A stretch of DNA of 64,000 nucleotides from Pararhizobium sp. (GCA_017794825.1 CP051237.1:4916501-4980500); one strand, 5' to 3'; shown: positions 50,672 to 60,882, numbered from the stretch's first letter. Notes: generated from the sequence alone by a model not told the origin. Numbers and translations: made by a program.

Positions 50672-51868
50672 ATGGCTCTGCAGGGCGTTTCACACGACGT
50701 CGGTCAGCCAAAGGTTGCAATATTCAACGATCCGAAAATCAGGGGCTGGGTTTACCAGACGGTTCTTCTTGTCGCGATCGTATACTTTGCCTTTGTCGGC
50801 ATCCAGAATATGTTCGCCAACCTTGCGGCGCAAAACATCGCATCCGGCTTCGGTTTTCTCGGGCGCAACGCCGGTTTCGCGATAAGCCAGACTTTCATCG
50901 ATTACAGCCAGGCGGAGTCGAGCTACGCACGAGTATATCTGGTCGGCTTGATAAACACGCTTGCCGTTGCGGTGAGCGGGGTATTCCTGGCGACGATCCT
51001 CGGTTTCATTGTCGGCATTGCGCGCCTGTCCCCCAACTTTGTGCTGAGGGGAGTGGCGACGGTCTATGTCGAGGTCTTCCGGAATATTCCTCTGCTGCTT
51101 CACATCTTCATCTGGTATTTCGGCGTTTTGCGGCTGTTGCCGCATCCGCGGGACAGCGCGGATCTGGGGTTCCTCGGCCTTCTGAACAATCGCGGATGGT
51201 TCGCGCCCCTGCCGATCACCGATGATCTGTTCTTCCTGACATCGATCGCTTTCGTCATCGGCCTCGCCGCGACCTTCGTCATCTCGAACTGGTCCAGAAA
51301 GCGGCAGATGGCGACCGGTCGGCAGTTCCCGGTCTTCCAGGCCGGCCTTGCGCTCATCATCGGTTTCCCGTTGCTGGTCTTCCTCGTCACCGGCCTGCCG
51401 TTGACCTTCGACATGCCGGTCGCCGGAGGCTTCCGGCCAAGCGGCGGCTTCACCATAATTCCGGAATTCATTGCGCTACTGCTGGCGCTGACGTCCTATA
51501 CGGCCGCCTTCATCGCGGAAATCGTGCGCGCAGGAATTCTGGCGATCAACAAGGGGCAGACGGAAGCGGCTCATGCGCTGGGCCTTCGCAATGGTCCGAC
51601 GCTGCGTCTCGTGATCATTCCGCAGGCGATGCGGGTGATCATTCCGCCGCTGACGAGCCAGTATCTCAACCTGACCAAAAATTCGTCTCTGGCCGTCGCA
51701 ATCGCCTATCCCGACCTCGTTTCGGTCTTTGGCGGAACGGCGCTCAACCAGACCGGCCAGGCCGTCGAGATTTTGATGATGACCATGCTGACCTATCTGG
51801 GCATTTCGCTGCTCACATCGGCCTTCATGAACTGGTTCAATGCGCGAATGGCGCTGGTGGAGAGGTAG
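50672..51868 (+). CDS. aapQ: general amino-acid ABC transporter permease AapQ
   Basis: A 398-residue polar-amino-acid permease (HisM family) with about eight hydrophobic helices. The EAA loop that contacts the ATPase reads EAAHALGLRNGPTLRLVIIPQAMRVIIPP (about 305-333). It is longer than typical HisM proteins because of the insert between the first helices, as expected for AapQ. ATG at 50672 behind GCAGGAGAAAG. It begins 142 bp after aapJ, past the hairpin, and ends 4 bp before aapM. Confidence 0.94.
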   Translation: MALQGVSHDVGQPKVAIFNDPKIRGWVYQTVLLVAIVYFAFVGIQNMFANLAAQNIASGFGFLGRNAGFAISQTFIDYSQAESSYARVYLVGLINTLAVAVSGVFLATILGFIVGIARLSPNFVLRGVATVYVEVFRNIPLLLHIFIWYFGVLRLLPHPRDSADLGFLGLLNNRGWFAPLPITDDLFFLTSIAFVIGLAATFVISNWSRKRQMATGRQFPVFQAGLALIIGFPLLVFLVTGLPLTFDMPVAGGFRPSGGFTIIPEFIALLLALTSYTAAFIAEIVRAGILAINKGQTEAAHALGLRNGPTLRLVIIPQAMRVIIPPLTSQYLNLTKNSSLAVAIAYPDLVSVFGGTALNQTGQAVEILMMTMLTYLGISLLTSAFMNWFNARMALVER

Positions 51869-51872
51869 GGTC

Positions 51873-53243
51873 ATGTCGACGTCATCGAAATCCACCGCCT
51901 ATGTTAGAACCGAGATGCTCGGCGAGGAAACCCCGCCGATCACCTCGACGGGCATCGTCGCCTGGGTCAGAGCCAATCTGCTCTATCCCTGGTACAACGC
52001 GATCCTGACGCTGCTAGCCATCGTCATCATCTTTCTCGTGGCGCCGCCATTCTTCGAATTCGTGTTCATCAACGGCGTGTGGACCGCCGAGGGCAGGGAG
52101 CAGTGCACGACGATAGCCCAGGGCGGCGTCCAGCCGGACGGATGGGCCGGCGGCTGCTGGGCCTATGTCGGCGCCTATATGGGGCAGTTCATCTATGGAC
52201 GGTATCCAGACGCCGCTCTGTGGAGGGTCAACCTGGTCTTCGCGATGTTCGCGATCGGTCTGATTCCGCTGCTCATGCCGTCAGCTCCCTACAAGCGGGA
52301 AAACATCGCGTTCCTGCTGATCATCTTCCCGGTAGCCGCCTTCATCCTCCTTACCGGCGGTCACTTCGAATATAGCGGCTTCCTGCTGCCGAACTTCATC
52401 ATGGAGCCGTCTACCGCCAAGTTCTGGGTGGATTATATCATCCTGACCGCGATCATCGCGGGGATCGGCGTCGCCATTGCGAGGGGCACGGATTCCAATC
52501 CGCGGCCCATTGTGAGGGGAACCCTCATCGCGATGGGCGGCCTCGCGGTGATCCTGCTTGTCTGTGCTGTCGACTTCGGCCTGCGGGAAGTCCCGACTGA
52601 CCGATGGGGCGGGCTGCTCGTGACGCTTGTCATCGCGGTGACAGGCATCGTGGCGTCGCTCCCGATCGGCATTGTGCTCGCGCTCGGGCGGCGATCGCAA
52701 ATGCCGATCGTGCGTCTGATCTCGGTGATCTTCATCGAGTTCTGGCGCGGCGTGCCCCTGATTACCGTCCTTTTCATGTCGTCGGTAATGCTGCCGCTGT
52801 TCCTGCCGGAAGGCGTGACCTTCGATAAATTGCTGCGCGCGTTGATCGGCGTCGCGATGTTCTCGGCCGCGTACATGGCGGAAGTAATCCGCGGCGGTTT
52901 GCAGGCCATTCCCAAGGGGCAGTACGAAGGCGCGATGGCGCTCGGGCTTGGCTATTGGCAGATGATGCGCATGATCATTCTGCCGCAAGCGCTGAAGCTG
53001 GTGATCCCGGGGATCGTCAACACCTTCATCGGCCTTTTCAAGGATACGACGCTGGTGCTGATCATCGGCCTGTTCGACTTTCTCGGCATGATCCAGTCGA
53101 GCTTCACCGATCCGACATGGGCGACGCCCTTGCAGTCGATGACGGCGTACACATTCGCGGCCGCCGTGTATTTCTGCTTCTGCTTCAGCATGTCACGTTA
53201 TTCAGCCTTCATGGAACGCCGGCTCGACACCGGTCACAGATAA
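51873..53243 (+). CDS. aapM: general amino-acid ABC transporter permease AapM
   Basis: A 456-residue second permease of the Aap system. It has a long N-terminal region with extra helices and a periplasmic Cys-bearing insert (EQCTTIAQGG, GGCWAYVGAYMGQFIYG), then the conserved HisM-type core with its EAA loop EGAMALGLGYWQMMRMIILPQALKLVIPG. ATG at 51873 behind GAGAGGTAGGG. It lies between aapQ and aapP with gaps of 4 and 18 bp, so the permease pair and ATPase are made together. Confidence 0.94.
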   Translation: MSTSSKSTAYVRTEMLGEETPPITSTGIVAWVRANLLYPWYNAILTLLAIVIIFLVAPPFFEFVFINGVWTAEGREQCTTIAQGGVQPDGWAGGCWAYVGAYMGQFIYGRYPDAALWRVNLVFAMFAIGLIPLLMPSAPYKRENIAFLLIIFPVAAFILLTGGHFEYSGFLLPNFIMEPSTAKFWVDYIILTAIIAGIGVAIARGTDSNPRPIVRGTLIAMGGLAVILLVCAVDFGLREVPTDRWGGLLVTLVIAVTGIVASLPIGIVLALGRRSQMPIVRLISVIFIEFWRGVPLITVLFMSSVMLPLFLPEGVTFDKLLRALIGVAMFSAAYMAEVIRGGLQAIPKGQYEGAMALGLGYWQMMRMIILPQALKLVIPGIVNTFIGLFKDTTLVLIIGLFDFLGMIQSSFTDPTWATPLQSMTAYTFAAAVYFCFCFSMSRYSAFMERRLDTGHR

Positions 53244-53261
53244 GACAAGGGAACAAAAACA

Positions 53262-54050
53262 ATGTCAGACCAAGCGGTACAGGAAGTCGACCGTTCCAAG
53301 ATGACCGTGTCCGAGACGGACGTCGCGGTCGAAATCGTCGGCATGAACAAGTGGTACGGCGATTTTCACGTCCTGCGCGACATCAACCTGAAGGTCATGC
53401 GTGGCGAGAGAATCGTTATCGCCGGCCCTTCGGGATCGGGCAAATCGACCATGATCCGGTGCATCAACCGGCTGGAAGAACATCAGCAGGGAACGATCAT
53501 TGTTGACGGCATCGAACTGACCAACGATCTGAAGAAGATCGACGAAGTGCGGCGCGAAGTCGGCATGGTGTTCCAGCATTTCAATCTTTTCCCGCATCTG
53601 ACGATCCTGGAAAACTGCACGTTGGCGCCGATCTGGGTTCGCAAGATGCCGAAGAAGCAAGCCGAGGAAACGGCGATGCATTTCCTGACACGGGTCAAGA
53701 TCCCTGAGCAGGCGCACAAATATCCGGGCCAGTTGTCCGGTGGTCAGCAGCAGCGTGTGGCGATCGCCCGGTCGCTGTGCATGAACCCGCGCATCATGCT
53801 CTTCGACGAACCTACCTCGGCCCTCGACCCGGAAATGATCAAGGAAGTGCTCGACACCATGGTCGGCCTTGCGGAAGAAGGCATGACGATGCTCTGCGTG
53901 ACCCACGAAATGGGATTTGCCCGCCAGGTGGCAAACCGCGTGATCTTCATGGACCAGGGCCAGATCGTCGAACAGAACGCGCCCGACGAGTTCTTCGACA
54001 ATCCGCAACACGAGCGTACGAAACTGTTCCTCAGCCAGATTCTCCACTGA
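53262..54050 (+). CDS. aapP: general amino-acid ABC transporter ATPase AapP
   Basis: A 262-residue ABC ATPase. Walker [10 protein letters not shown] (about 54-62), Q-loop [12 protein letters not shown], the ABC signature [15 protein letters not shown] and Walker [13 protein letters not shown], plus the H-loop [13 protein letters not shown]. This is the HisP/GlnQ subfamily. It is the last gene of aapJQMP and energises uptake of many L-amino acids. The ATG at 53262 follows an AAGGGAAC site. Confidence 0.95.
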   Translation: MSDQAVQEVDRSKMTVSETDVAVEIVGMNKWYGDFHVLRDINLKVMRGERIVIAGPSGSGKSTMIRCINRLEEHQQGTIIVDGIELTNDLKKIDEVRREVGMVFQHFNLFPHLTILENCTLAPIWVRKMPKKQAEETAMHFLTRVKIPEQAHKYPGQLSGGQQQRVAIARSLCMNPRIMLFDEPTSALDPEMIKEVLDTMVGLAEEGMTMLCVTHEMGFARQVANRVIFMDQGQIVEQNAPDEFFDNPQHERTKLFLSQILH

Positions 54051-54058
54051 CGCGGAGG

Positions 54059-55201
54059 CTATTTGCCGCTTGAGCCCGCTTCGTAGCCGTAAAGCCAGTC
54101 GAGATCGGTCAGCAGCTTCTCGCCGCCGCGGAGCGTGAATACGATATCGCGTCCGAGCCTGAAGGGGCCAATGGCCTGATAGGCGAATTTGTTGAGCCAG
54201 CCGCGTTGTCGAACACGCTGGATACGCGGTCTGCGTTGCGCTTCGAAGCCGAGGAGGGCGGTCCGGGTTTCCATGTCAGTCCGGTCCAGCCAGGATGCAA
54301 GTTCAAAGGCGTCTTCTATCGCCATCGCGGCGCCCTGTGCCGCATGCGGCGCCATGGCGTGGGCGGCGTCGCCGATGAGAATTGTGTTGTCGTCGCTTCG
54401 CCAGGACGCGTCGCCGACTTCATAGATCGGCCAATGTCGCCATTCGGCTTTCGCCAGGACAGGTCCGATCGATTGGCGCCACCTTGAGAAGGCCGATAGC
54501 AGGCGGCTGGCGTCACCCCTGAAGTTCCAGCCTTTCTCGCTTGCATGTTCGGGGATCGTTGCAACGAGGTTCATCGTGTCCGGGCCGATGCGATAAATCA
54601 CAAGATGTGCGCCGGGTCCGAGCAAGGCCGTTACGTCGGTGCGGGAAAATGAAGGTGGAAGCTCTGCAATCGGCAGCGTCGCGCGCCAGGCGGCATAGCC
54701 GGAGAAGCGGGGCTCCGCCGATCCGGGGACGATGCGTCGCAGGCTCGACCAGACGCCGTCTGCGCCGACGGTGGCGTCGGCTGCGTCCTGCGCCGGCTTG
54801 TCGATCTGCTTGCCGAATTCGAACGCGATTGAACCGTGTCGCCGGCAAGCGTTCAGGAGAACATCCTGCAGTTTGGCGCGGTGGATGACGGCGTAGGGCG
54901 CCTTCCAGCGATCACGCGCCGTGATGCCGACGGGCAATCGAGCAAGCGTTTTCAGTGATAGACCGGAAACCAGCTGCAAATGATCCGGTTCATACCAGAC
55001 ATCGGCGAGCTCATCCGTCAGGCCGAGCGATTGCAAAATTCTGGTGGCATTCGGCGAAAGCTGCAAGCCTGCGCCGATTTCCTCGAGCGCAGGAGATTGT
55101 TCGAATATCCGAACCGTATGACCCCTCTGTGTCACAGCAAGCGCCGTCGTCAGTCCGGCAATGCCGGCGCCGACGATGTCGATATGCTTCGTGTTTTTCA
55201 C
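54059..55201 (-). CDS. FAD-dependent monooxygenase (salicylate hydroxylase-like)
   Basis: A flavoprotein of about 380 residues of the 3-hydroxybenzoate/salicylate hydroxylase group: HIDIVGAGIAGLTTALAVTQRGH, the QLSPNATRILQSLGL segment, DGVWSSLRRIVPG, and LIGDAAHAMAPHAAQGAAMAIEDA. I chose the GTG at 55201 because it directly precedes the FAD motif; a TTG at 55258 would add 19 residues. Neither has a strong ribosome site. It is convergent with aapP. Aromatic-ring hydroxylation is likely but the substrate is unknown. Confidence 0.82.
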   Translation of the reverse strand: MKNTKHIDIVGAGIAGLTTALAVTQRGHTVRIFEQSPALEEIGAGLQLSPNATRILQSLGLTDELADVWYEPDHLQLVSGLSLKTLARLPVGITARDRWKAPYAVIHRAKLQDVLLNACRRHGSIAFEFGKQIDKPAQDAADATVGADGVWSSLRRIVPGSAEPRFSGYAAWRATLPIAELPPSFSRTDVTALLGPGAHLVIYRIGPDTMNLVATIPEHASEKGWNFRGDASRLLSAFSRWRQSIGPVLAKAEWRHWPIYEVGDASWRSDDNTILIGDAAHAMAPHAAQGAAMAIEDAFELASWLDRTDMETRTALLGFEAQRRPRIQRVRQRGWLNKFAYQAIGPFRLGRDIVFTLRGGEKLLTDLDWLYGYEAGSSGK

Positions 55202-55279
55202 GGGTATCCGCACATTCCGTTCGGACAATTGTCGCGCAAGATTTGCGTTCAGGGTCAACGCGCGCCCGAATAGCGCTCC

Positions 55280-55525
55280 CTAGAGAACCGCGGCGGTGAA
55301 GAGGCAGTTTTCCGGATGTGTTTTCGTGACGCTGAGGAGCGGGTTATATTTGTAATGTGTCGAACAATAGGGGCAAACAATTTCCGTGTCGTCGCCCATA
55401 TCGAGGAATTCATGCGGGTGATCGAAAGGAGGATTTGCGCCGACGCACATGAATTCCTTCGTTCCAACCTCTATCGTGGTGTGACCCGCGTCGTTGTGGA
55501 AGTGGGGAATTGTGTGTCCGGCCAT
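55280..55525 (-). CDS. CHCC-type zinc-finger protein (NDUFS6-like)
   Basis: An 81-residue protein with the zinc-binding layout of the zf-CHCC family: KEFMCVGANPPFDHPHEFLDM (Cys and His) followed by VCPYCSTHYKY (CxxC). In mitochondria the family member NDUFS6 is an accessory subunit of complex I; the alphaproteobacterial versions are its likely bacterial counterparts. The ATG at 55525 follows GACGGAGC. It lies about 80 bp upstream of the monooxygenase on the same strand. Confidence 0.88.
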   Translation of the reverse strand: MAGHTIPHFHNDAGHTTIEVGTKEFMCVGANPPFDHPHEFLDMGDDTEIVCPYCSTHYKYNPLLSVTKTHPENCLFTAAVL

Positions 55526-55777
55526 GGATTGCTCCGTCAAAATATTTGATTCAGTAAGCATGCCTGCTTCCATCGCCCCGCCTGCTGATCGCAAAATTCG
55601 AGCCTGTCTTCAAGTCCAAATTTTCGGGGTAAACTTGTTTGTGATCAAACCATTCCTGCCCGATGCTCGATGTGTCACTTGATTTTCGAGGCCCGCTGGG
55701 TTTGAAAACAGAAAACGCGATCCGTCCGGATGTCGACGGTGCGCGTTGCGGTATTTTCTCCGCCGGGTCTGGAAGAA

Positions 55778-56575
55778 ATGGTTATAGAAGCGCTGCCGAT
55801 GCAACATTTCATGAATGGCGATCTTCGAATCGCCTATCTTGATGCAGGCCCCCGCGATGCGTTTCCCATCCTGCTGATTCACGGTTTCGCTTCAACCGCC
55901 CATATCAACTGGGTCAACACCGGGTGGGTAAGGTCTCTCACTGACGCCGGACACAGGGTGATCGCACTCGACAATCGCGGTCACGGCGATAGCGACAAGC
56001 CGCATGATCCCGACCGCTACACCTTGGCGGAGATGAAGAGCGACTCGGTGGCGCTGCTGGATCTTCTGTCCATTCGGCAGGCCAATGTCATGGGCTACTC
56101 CATGGGAGCGTCGATAACGGTGCGACTTGCGCTGGACAATCCGGACAGGGCGGCGTCGCTGATATTCGGCGGACGTGGGTCGGCAATCCTGGAGCCGAAC
56201 CTCGACTGGCAGTCGATTGCCAATGGTCTGCGCGCGCCCTCGGCTGACGACGTTACTGGCGAGCCGGCGCGACGGTTTCGTCTCTTCGCCGATCAGACGG
56301 GGTCGGATCGAATTGCGCTTGCCGCCTGTATTCAGTCAATTCGCACCTTTTTTACAGAAGAGGAACTGGCGAAGATCGAAAACCGCGCCCTTGTCGCGAC
56401 AGGAACGAAGGACGACATAGCGGGCCCGCCGGAACCGTTCGCAAACGCGCTGGCGCATGGCGAAGTGTTTCACATCGAGGGCAGGGACCATATGCTTGCC
56501 GTTGGCGACAAAACCTACAAGTCCGCGGTGCTCGAGTTCCTTGCCGATGGTTCCGGAAGCGGGGGTCACGGATGA
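55778..56575 (+). CDS. alpha/beta hydrolase
   Basis: An alpha/beta-fold hydrolase of about 265 residues: oxyanion site LIHGFAST, DNRGHGDSDKPHDPDRY, the nucleophile elbow MGYSMGAS (Ser near residue 108) and the catalytic His in EGRDHMLAVGD. The ATG at 55778 follows TGGAAGAA; a GTG 16 codons upstream (55730) is possible but less family-like. Its stop overlaps the start of the next alpha/beta hydrolase (ATGA), so the two are translationally coupled. Substrate unknown. Confidence 0.87.
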   Translation: MVIEALPMQHFMNGDLRIAYLDAGPRDAFPILLIHGFASTAHINWVNTGWVRSLTDAGHRVIALDNRGHGDSDKPHDPDRYTLAEMKSDSVALLDLLSIRQANVMGYSMGASITVRLALDNPDRAASLIFGGRGSAILEPNLDWQSIANGLRAPSADDVTGEPARRFRLFADQTGSDRIALAACIQSIRTFFTEEELAKIENRALVATGTKDDIAGPPEPFANALAHGEVFHIEGRDHMLAVGDKTYKSAVLEFLADGSGSGGHG

Positions 56576-57480
56576 ACAGGCAGACTGCCGATATGACCCG
56601 ACCGGTCGAGCAGGTCCGCACGTTTACCGGAACGCATCAGAATTCTCTGGTCGCGACTGTCTTCGGGGCAGAAGGGTCCCCCGTGGTTTTCATGCATGGC
56701 GGCGGCCAGACCCGCCATGCCTGGCAGGCGACGGCAAGAAGCGTCGCACGTGAAGGCTGGACCGCGATCTCGGTCGATTTGCGGGGGCATGGCGACAGTG
56801 ACTGGATTGATGGCGCGCATTACAATTTCGATGACTTTTCCCGAGACGCGCTCCGCCTGTTCCGTACGATCAGGGAGGAGTACGGGGAAAAGCCTGTGGC
56901 GGTGGGCGCGTCGCTTGGCGGCATTTCGTCGCTGATAGCACAGGAGCTGTCCGGCCAGGATCTTCTCGCAGGACTGGTTCTCGTCGATGTGACGCCCCGG
57001 ATGCGGCGTGACGGCGTCGAAAAGATCCTGGGTTTCATGGGAGAGAGAGCCCACGAAGGATTTGCCTCCCTGGAAGAGGCCGCTGATACGATCAGCGCCT
57101 ATCTGCCGAATCGAAACCGTCCCAAGTCGCTGTCGGGCCTTTCCAAGAACCTGCGGCGGGGAGAGGACGGTCGCTATCGCTGGCATTGGGATCCGGCCTT
57201 CGTTTCCGGGCCGCATCCGATCGAAGCCGGTCAATTCACAACGGAAGAGCATCGCGTGGAGGCCGCCCGCGCGCTGACCATTCCCACCATGCTGGTTCGC
57301 GGACGACAATCGGAGCTCGTTCAGAAGGAGCATACCGAGGAATTTCTCGAAATCGCGCCGCACGCAAGACTCGCGGATGTTTCGGGAGCCGGTCACATGG
57401 TTGCGGGAGATCGCAATGATCTCTTCCAGGCGGCCATACTCGATTTTCTTGGTGAATTGCGCGGCAGCGCCGCCACGTAA
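56572..57480 (+). CDS. alpha/beta hydrolase, second of a coupled pair
   Basis: A 302-residue alpha/beta hydrolase: VFMHGGGQTRHAW, VDLRGHGDSDWIDG, nucleophile elbow VGASLGG (Ser near residue 110) and the C-terminal GAGHMVAGDRND with the catalytic His. It differs clearly from the preceding hydrolase, so the pair is not a recent duplication. Its ATG overlaps the upstream stop. It is followed after about 115 bp by pncB. Substrate unknown. Confidence 0.87.
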   Translation: MNRQTADMTRPVEQVRTFTGTHQNSLVATVFGAEGSPVVFMHGGGQTRHAWQATARSVAREGWTAISVDLRGHGDSDWIDGAHYNFDDFSRDALRLFRTIREEYGEKPVAVGASLGGISSLIAQELSGQDLLAGLVLVDVTPRMRRDGVEKILGFMGERAHEGFASLEEAADTISAYLPNRNRPKSLSGLSKNLRRGEDGRYRWHWDPAFVSGPHPIEAGQFTTEEHRVEAARALTIPTMLVRGRQSELVQKEHTEEFLEIAPHARLADVSGAGHMVAGDRNDLFQAAILDFLGELRGSAAT

Positions 57481-57596
57481 TGGTTGCATCCGCATTTGTT
57501 GACGCAGCGCGGCCAGTATGATCTGTCAGTCGCCCGTGTAGCGGATTTGACGCATGTCGGCTTCACGAACGACGGTTCTGTTTGGATAGGCGTAAC

Positions 57597-58886
57597 ATGG
57601 ACATCGCATCGCGAGTTTACGATCACAATTGGAAGATTGATCCGATCGTCCGATCCCTGATCGACACGGACTTCTACAAATTGCTGATGGCGCAGTCGGT
57701 TTTCGGAAACAACCCGGACACGCAGGTGACGTTCAGCATCATCAACCGGACGAAAGAGGTGCCTCTGGCGCAGCTTATCGACGAGAAAGAACTGCGCGAC
57801 CAGCTCGACCACATACGCGACCTCAGGCTCACTCCCGGCGAGAGCACCTGGCTGCGCGGCAACATGTTCTATGGCAAACGCTACATGTTCCGCCCGGACT
57901 TCATGGAGTGGTTCGAGAACCTGCGGTTGCCGCCCTACCATCTGGAGCGTCGCGGCGATCAGTATGAATTGACGTTCGAGGGGCCATGGCCTGCCGTCAT
58001 GCTTTGGGAAATACCGGCGCTTGCCGTACTGATGGAACTGCGATCCCGGGCTGTCCTCCGCGACATGGGCCGTTTCGAACTTCAGGTACTTTATGCGCGC
58101 GCAATGACGAGGATCTGGGAAAAAGTCGGTGACCTGCGCGATCTGGACGCTCTCAAGATCGCCGATTTCGGCACGCGCCGAAGGCATTCCTTCCTGTGGC
58201 AGGACTGGTGTGTTCAGGCGATGCTCGAAGGCCTGGGCGACAAGTTCATCGGCACGTCGAACTGCCTGATCGCGATGCGGCGCGACGTCGAAGCCATCGG
58301 CACCAACGCGCATGAATTGCCGATGGTCTATTCCGCGCTGGCGAACAGCGATGAAGAGCTGGCTTCGGCGCCATACAGGGTGCTGGAGGACTGGCAGGAA
58401 GAGCATGACGGCAACTTGCTGATCATATTGCCGGACACGTACGGCACAGAAGGCTTTCTGAACCGGGCTCCTGACTGGCTGGCGGACTGGACGGGCATTC
58501 GCATTGACAGCGGTGATCCGGTCGTCGCCGCCGAAACGGCGATACACTGGTGGCGCTCGCGTGGACAGGACCCGCAAAAGAAGCTGCTGATTTTCTCCGA
58601 TGGGCTCGATACCGACAAGATCATCGACATCTACAACCGCTTCCATGGACGCGCCCGCATCAGTTTTGGGTGGGGCACGCTGCTGACAAACGATTTCCGG
58701 GGGCTCGTTGACGGTGACCGACTGGCGCCGTTCTCGCTCGTCTGCAAGGCAGTCTCCGCCGATGGTCGGCCGACCGTCAAGCTGTCCGACAATCCCCGCA
58801 AGGCCATGGGGCCGCCGCAGGAGATCGAACGGTACAAGAGGGTGTTCGGCGTCGGCGCTCAAGAAGAGCAGGAGGTCCTGGTTTAA
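57597..58886 (+). CDS. pncB: nicotinate phosphoribosyltransferase
   Basis: A 429-residue PncB, which makes nicotinate mononucleotide from nicotinate and PRPP in the NAD salvage (Preiss-Handler) route. It has the N-terminal [13 protein letters not shown], the phospho-acceptor-His segment [12 protein letters not shown] (about residue 194), [10 protein letters not shown] and the C-terminal substrate pocket [10 protein letters not shown] with IIFSDGLD-like text and [11 protein letters not shown]. The ATG at 57597 follows GGATAGG; a TTG five codons earlier is less likely. Confidence 0.95.
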   Translation: MDIASRVYDHNWKIDPIVRSLIDTDFYKLLMAQSVFGNNPDTQVTFSIINRTKEVPLAQLIDEKELRDQLDHIRDLRLTPGESTWLRGNMFYGKRYMFRPDFMEWFENLRLPPYHLERRGDQYELTFEGPWPAVMLWEIPALAVLMELRSRAVLRDMGRFELQVLYARAMTRIWEKVGDLRDLDALKIADFGTRRRHSFLWQDWCVQAMLEGLGDKFIGTSNCLIAMRRDVEAIGTNAHELPMVYSALANSDEELASAPYRVLEDWQEEHDGNLLIILPDTYGTEGFLNRAPDWLADWTGIRIDSGDPVVAAETAIHWWRSRGQDPQKKLLIFSDGLDTDKIIDIYNRFHGRARISFGWGTLLTNDFRGLVDGDRLAPFSLVCKAVSADGRPTVKLSDNPRKAMGPPQEIERYKRVFGVGAQEEQEVLV

Positions 58887-58889
58887 AGT

Positions 58890-59711
58890 TCAATTTCCTT
58901 TGAAAACGGGCTTGCGCTTTTCGCGAAAAGCCAGGCGGCCTTCCTCGTAGTCCCGGCTTGAGAACGTGGACGCTCCGAGGTCGCAGGCCTTTTGGTAGTC
59001 ATCTGTGTTGAGGCTGAGCGCGGCGCGGATGGCCGCCTTTGAGGCGCGATTGCTCAATGGCGCGTTCGCGCAGATATCCGCAGCCAGTCGCAGCGCGCTT
59101 TCGTCCAGTTCGTGGTCGTCGTGCAGCGAAAGCAGGAAGCCGGCGTCGAGCGCCGTCTCAGCGTTGATCCGGCGCGCCGAGTAAAGCATGTAGCGCGCAA
59201 ATTGCGGACCAACGGCCTCCACGATATCAGCCATTGCGTCCGCCGGATATGACAGGCCGAGCTTGCCCGCAGGCACGCTGAAAGATGCGCTCTGGCATGC
59301 AATGCGCAGGTCGGCGGCGGCGGCTAGGCCAAACGCTCCGCCGAAGCAGATGCCCCTGATGACGGCAAGGACCGGCACAGGACAGTCGCGCACTGCCCGA
59401 AAGGCGTCGGAATTCGACTGCTCGTACCGTTCGGCGGTGTGCGGATCGCGTCTCGCCGAATCGAACTCTCCGATATCGGCCCCCGCGGAAAAATCACTTC
59501 CTCCGCCGCCTGTCAGCAACACGCATCGTATGTCTTCGGCCTGGTCGATCAGGTCGAAAGCATGGACGATTTCGCGCCACATCAGGTGCGAGATGGCGTT
59601 CTTCTTGTCCGGCCGGTTGAGGGTAATCTTCGCTATGGAACCGGACAGGCTTAGAACGATCTGGCCGTCAGCGAGCGCCTTCGAAGACTGATTGTTCAAT
59701 TTCTTTGTCAC
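58890..59711 (-). CDS. enoyl-CoA hydratase/isomerase family protein
   Basis: A crotonase-fold protein of about 273 residues: KITLNRPDKKNAIS, the oxyanion-hole segment FSAGADIGEF, and the second signature IRGICFGGAFGLAAAADLRIA. It may hydrate enoyl-CoA in fatty-acid or amino-acid breakdown, but the family is broad and the catalytic glutamates cannot be assigned firmly. Start is uncertain: I use the GTG at 59711, which gives normal family length; an ATG at 59798 would add a 29-residue tail across the A+T-rich stretch that looks like the divergent cysE promoter region. It is convergent with pncB, the stops 3 bp apart. Confidence 0.82.
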   Translation of the reverse strand: MTKKLNNQSSKALADGQIVLSLSGSIAKITLNRPDKKNAISHLMWREIVHAFDLIDQAEDIRCVLLTGGGGSDFSAGADIGEFDSARRDPHTAERYEQSNSDAFRAVRDCPVPVLAVIRGICFGGAFGLAAAADLRIACQSASFSVPAGKLGLSYPADAMADIVEAVGPQFARYMLYSARRINAETALDAGFLLSLHDDHELDESALRLAADICANAPLSNRASKAAIRAALSLNTDDYQKACDLGASTFSSRDYEEGRLAFREKRKPVFKGN

Positions 59712-59843
59712 CGTCGTCAAAAGTTTTCGATTTGAATAATTGCGGATTCGCCCTATTTTTATCGCAAGTTCACCAAGGAGCGATAGCTTCATCCGCATAT
59801 GCGGCTCCGGTCGTGAAACAATAACGTCGAGGGAGACGCCGCA

Positions 59844-60662
59844 ATGTCAGCAGGAAGAGCGCTGAAGGCGGAACAGATCAAGGCGATGGACCCGATCTGG
59901 GACGCTATCCGTATGGAAGCCAAGCAGGCAGCCGACAATGATCCTGTTCTCGCAACGTACCACTATTCGACCATTCTGAATTTCCGGACACTCGAGGAGG
60001 CCGTTATCCATCGGGTGTGCGAGCGTCTCGATCATCCGGATATGCCGACCAATCTGCTGCGCCAGACCTTTGACGAGATGCTGGAAGACTGGCCGGAATG
60101 GAGCGCGATCCTGCGCGTCGATATCCAGGCGGTCTACGACCGTGATCCGGCGTGCGATCGCTTCATCGAGCCTGTGCTCTACTTCAAGGGCTTTCACGCG
60201 ATCCAGGCGCATCGTCTGGCTCACTGGCTCTGGGAGAACGGTCGTCGCGACTACGCGCTGTACCTGCAGAGCCGGTCTTCCGAAGTATTCCAGACGGACA
60301 TTCATCCGGCGGCGCGCATGGGCAAGGGCATTTTCCTCGATCATGCGACCGGTCTTGTCGTCGGCGGCACCGCCGTTATTGAGGATGACGTATCCATTCT
60401 GCACGGCGTGACGCTGGGAGGAACCGGCAAGGAGCCTGGAAACCGGCATCCGAAAGTTCGCCAGGGCGTTCTGATCGGCGCCGGCGCCAAGATCCTCGGC
60501 AATCTGGAAATAGGAAGATGCTCGCGCATCGCATCCGGTTCGGTGGTGCTTTCCCCTGTTCCGGAGGCGTCGACGGTCGCTGGAGTTCCGGCGCGGGTCG
60601 TCGGCAAGGCCGGTTGCGTGGAGCCGTCGCGGTCCATGGACCAGATTGTCGGCGAAAGCTGA
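59844..60662 (+). CDS. cysE: serine acetyltransferase
   Basis: A 272-residue CysE, transferring acetyl from acetyl-CoA to L-serine, the first committed step of cysteine synthesis. N-terminal helical SATase domain (about 10-145), then left-handed beta-helix with hexapeptide repeats and the active-site segment DIHPAARMGKGIFLDHATG, HGVTLGGTG and VLIGAGAKILGNLEIG. ATG at 59844 behind GAGGGAGA. It is followed by a terminator. The nearby metC is separated by 10 kb and not linked in transcription. Confidence 0.95.
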   Translation: MSAGRALKAEQIKAMDPIWDAIRMEAKQAADNDPVLATYHYSTILNFRTLEEAVIHRVCERLDHPDMPTNLLRQTFDEMLEDWPEWSAILRVDIQAVYDRDPACDRFIEPVLYFKGFHAIQAHRLAHWLWENGRRDYALYLQSRSSEVFQTDIHPAARMGKGIFLDHATGLVVGGTAVIEDDVSILHGVTLGGTGKEPGNRHPKVRQGVLIGAGAKILGNLEIGRCSRIASGSVVLSPVPEASTVAGVPARVVGKAGCVEPSRSMDQIVGES

Positions 60663-60686
60663 GGCTATCGAACTTTCGAACACCGG

Positions 60687-60713
60687 GCCCGCATCTCATG
60701 GTGCGGGCTTTGT
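60687..60713 (+). terminator. terminator of cysE
   Basis: GCCCGCA (60687-60693) and TGCGGGC (60702-60708) form a 7-bp stem with an 8-nt loop followed by TTTGTG, about 25 bp after the cysE stop. Confidence 0.65.
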
Positions 60714-60882
60714 GATTTCAAGGGGCCGGATTGCCGGCGATCGCCACGGGCTCGGCGCCTGTCACAAGGAATAGGGCGACCAGTCGCCCTTTACATCGCT
60801 GCTTCCGACGTGCGAGAAGCGCCGCTAACCTGAAACGCCGGGCGACCACGTGTCGCCGACAGGTCAATTGACGGAGATTGTC

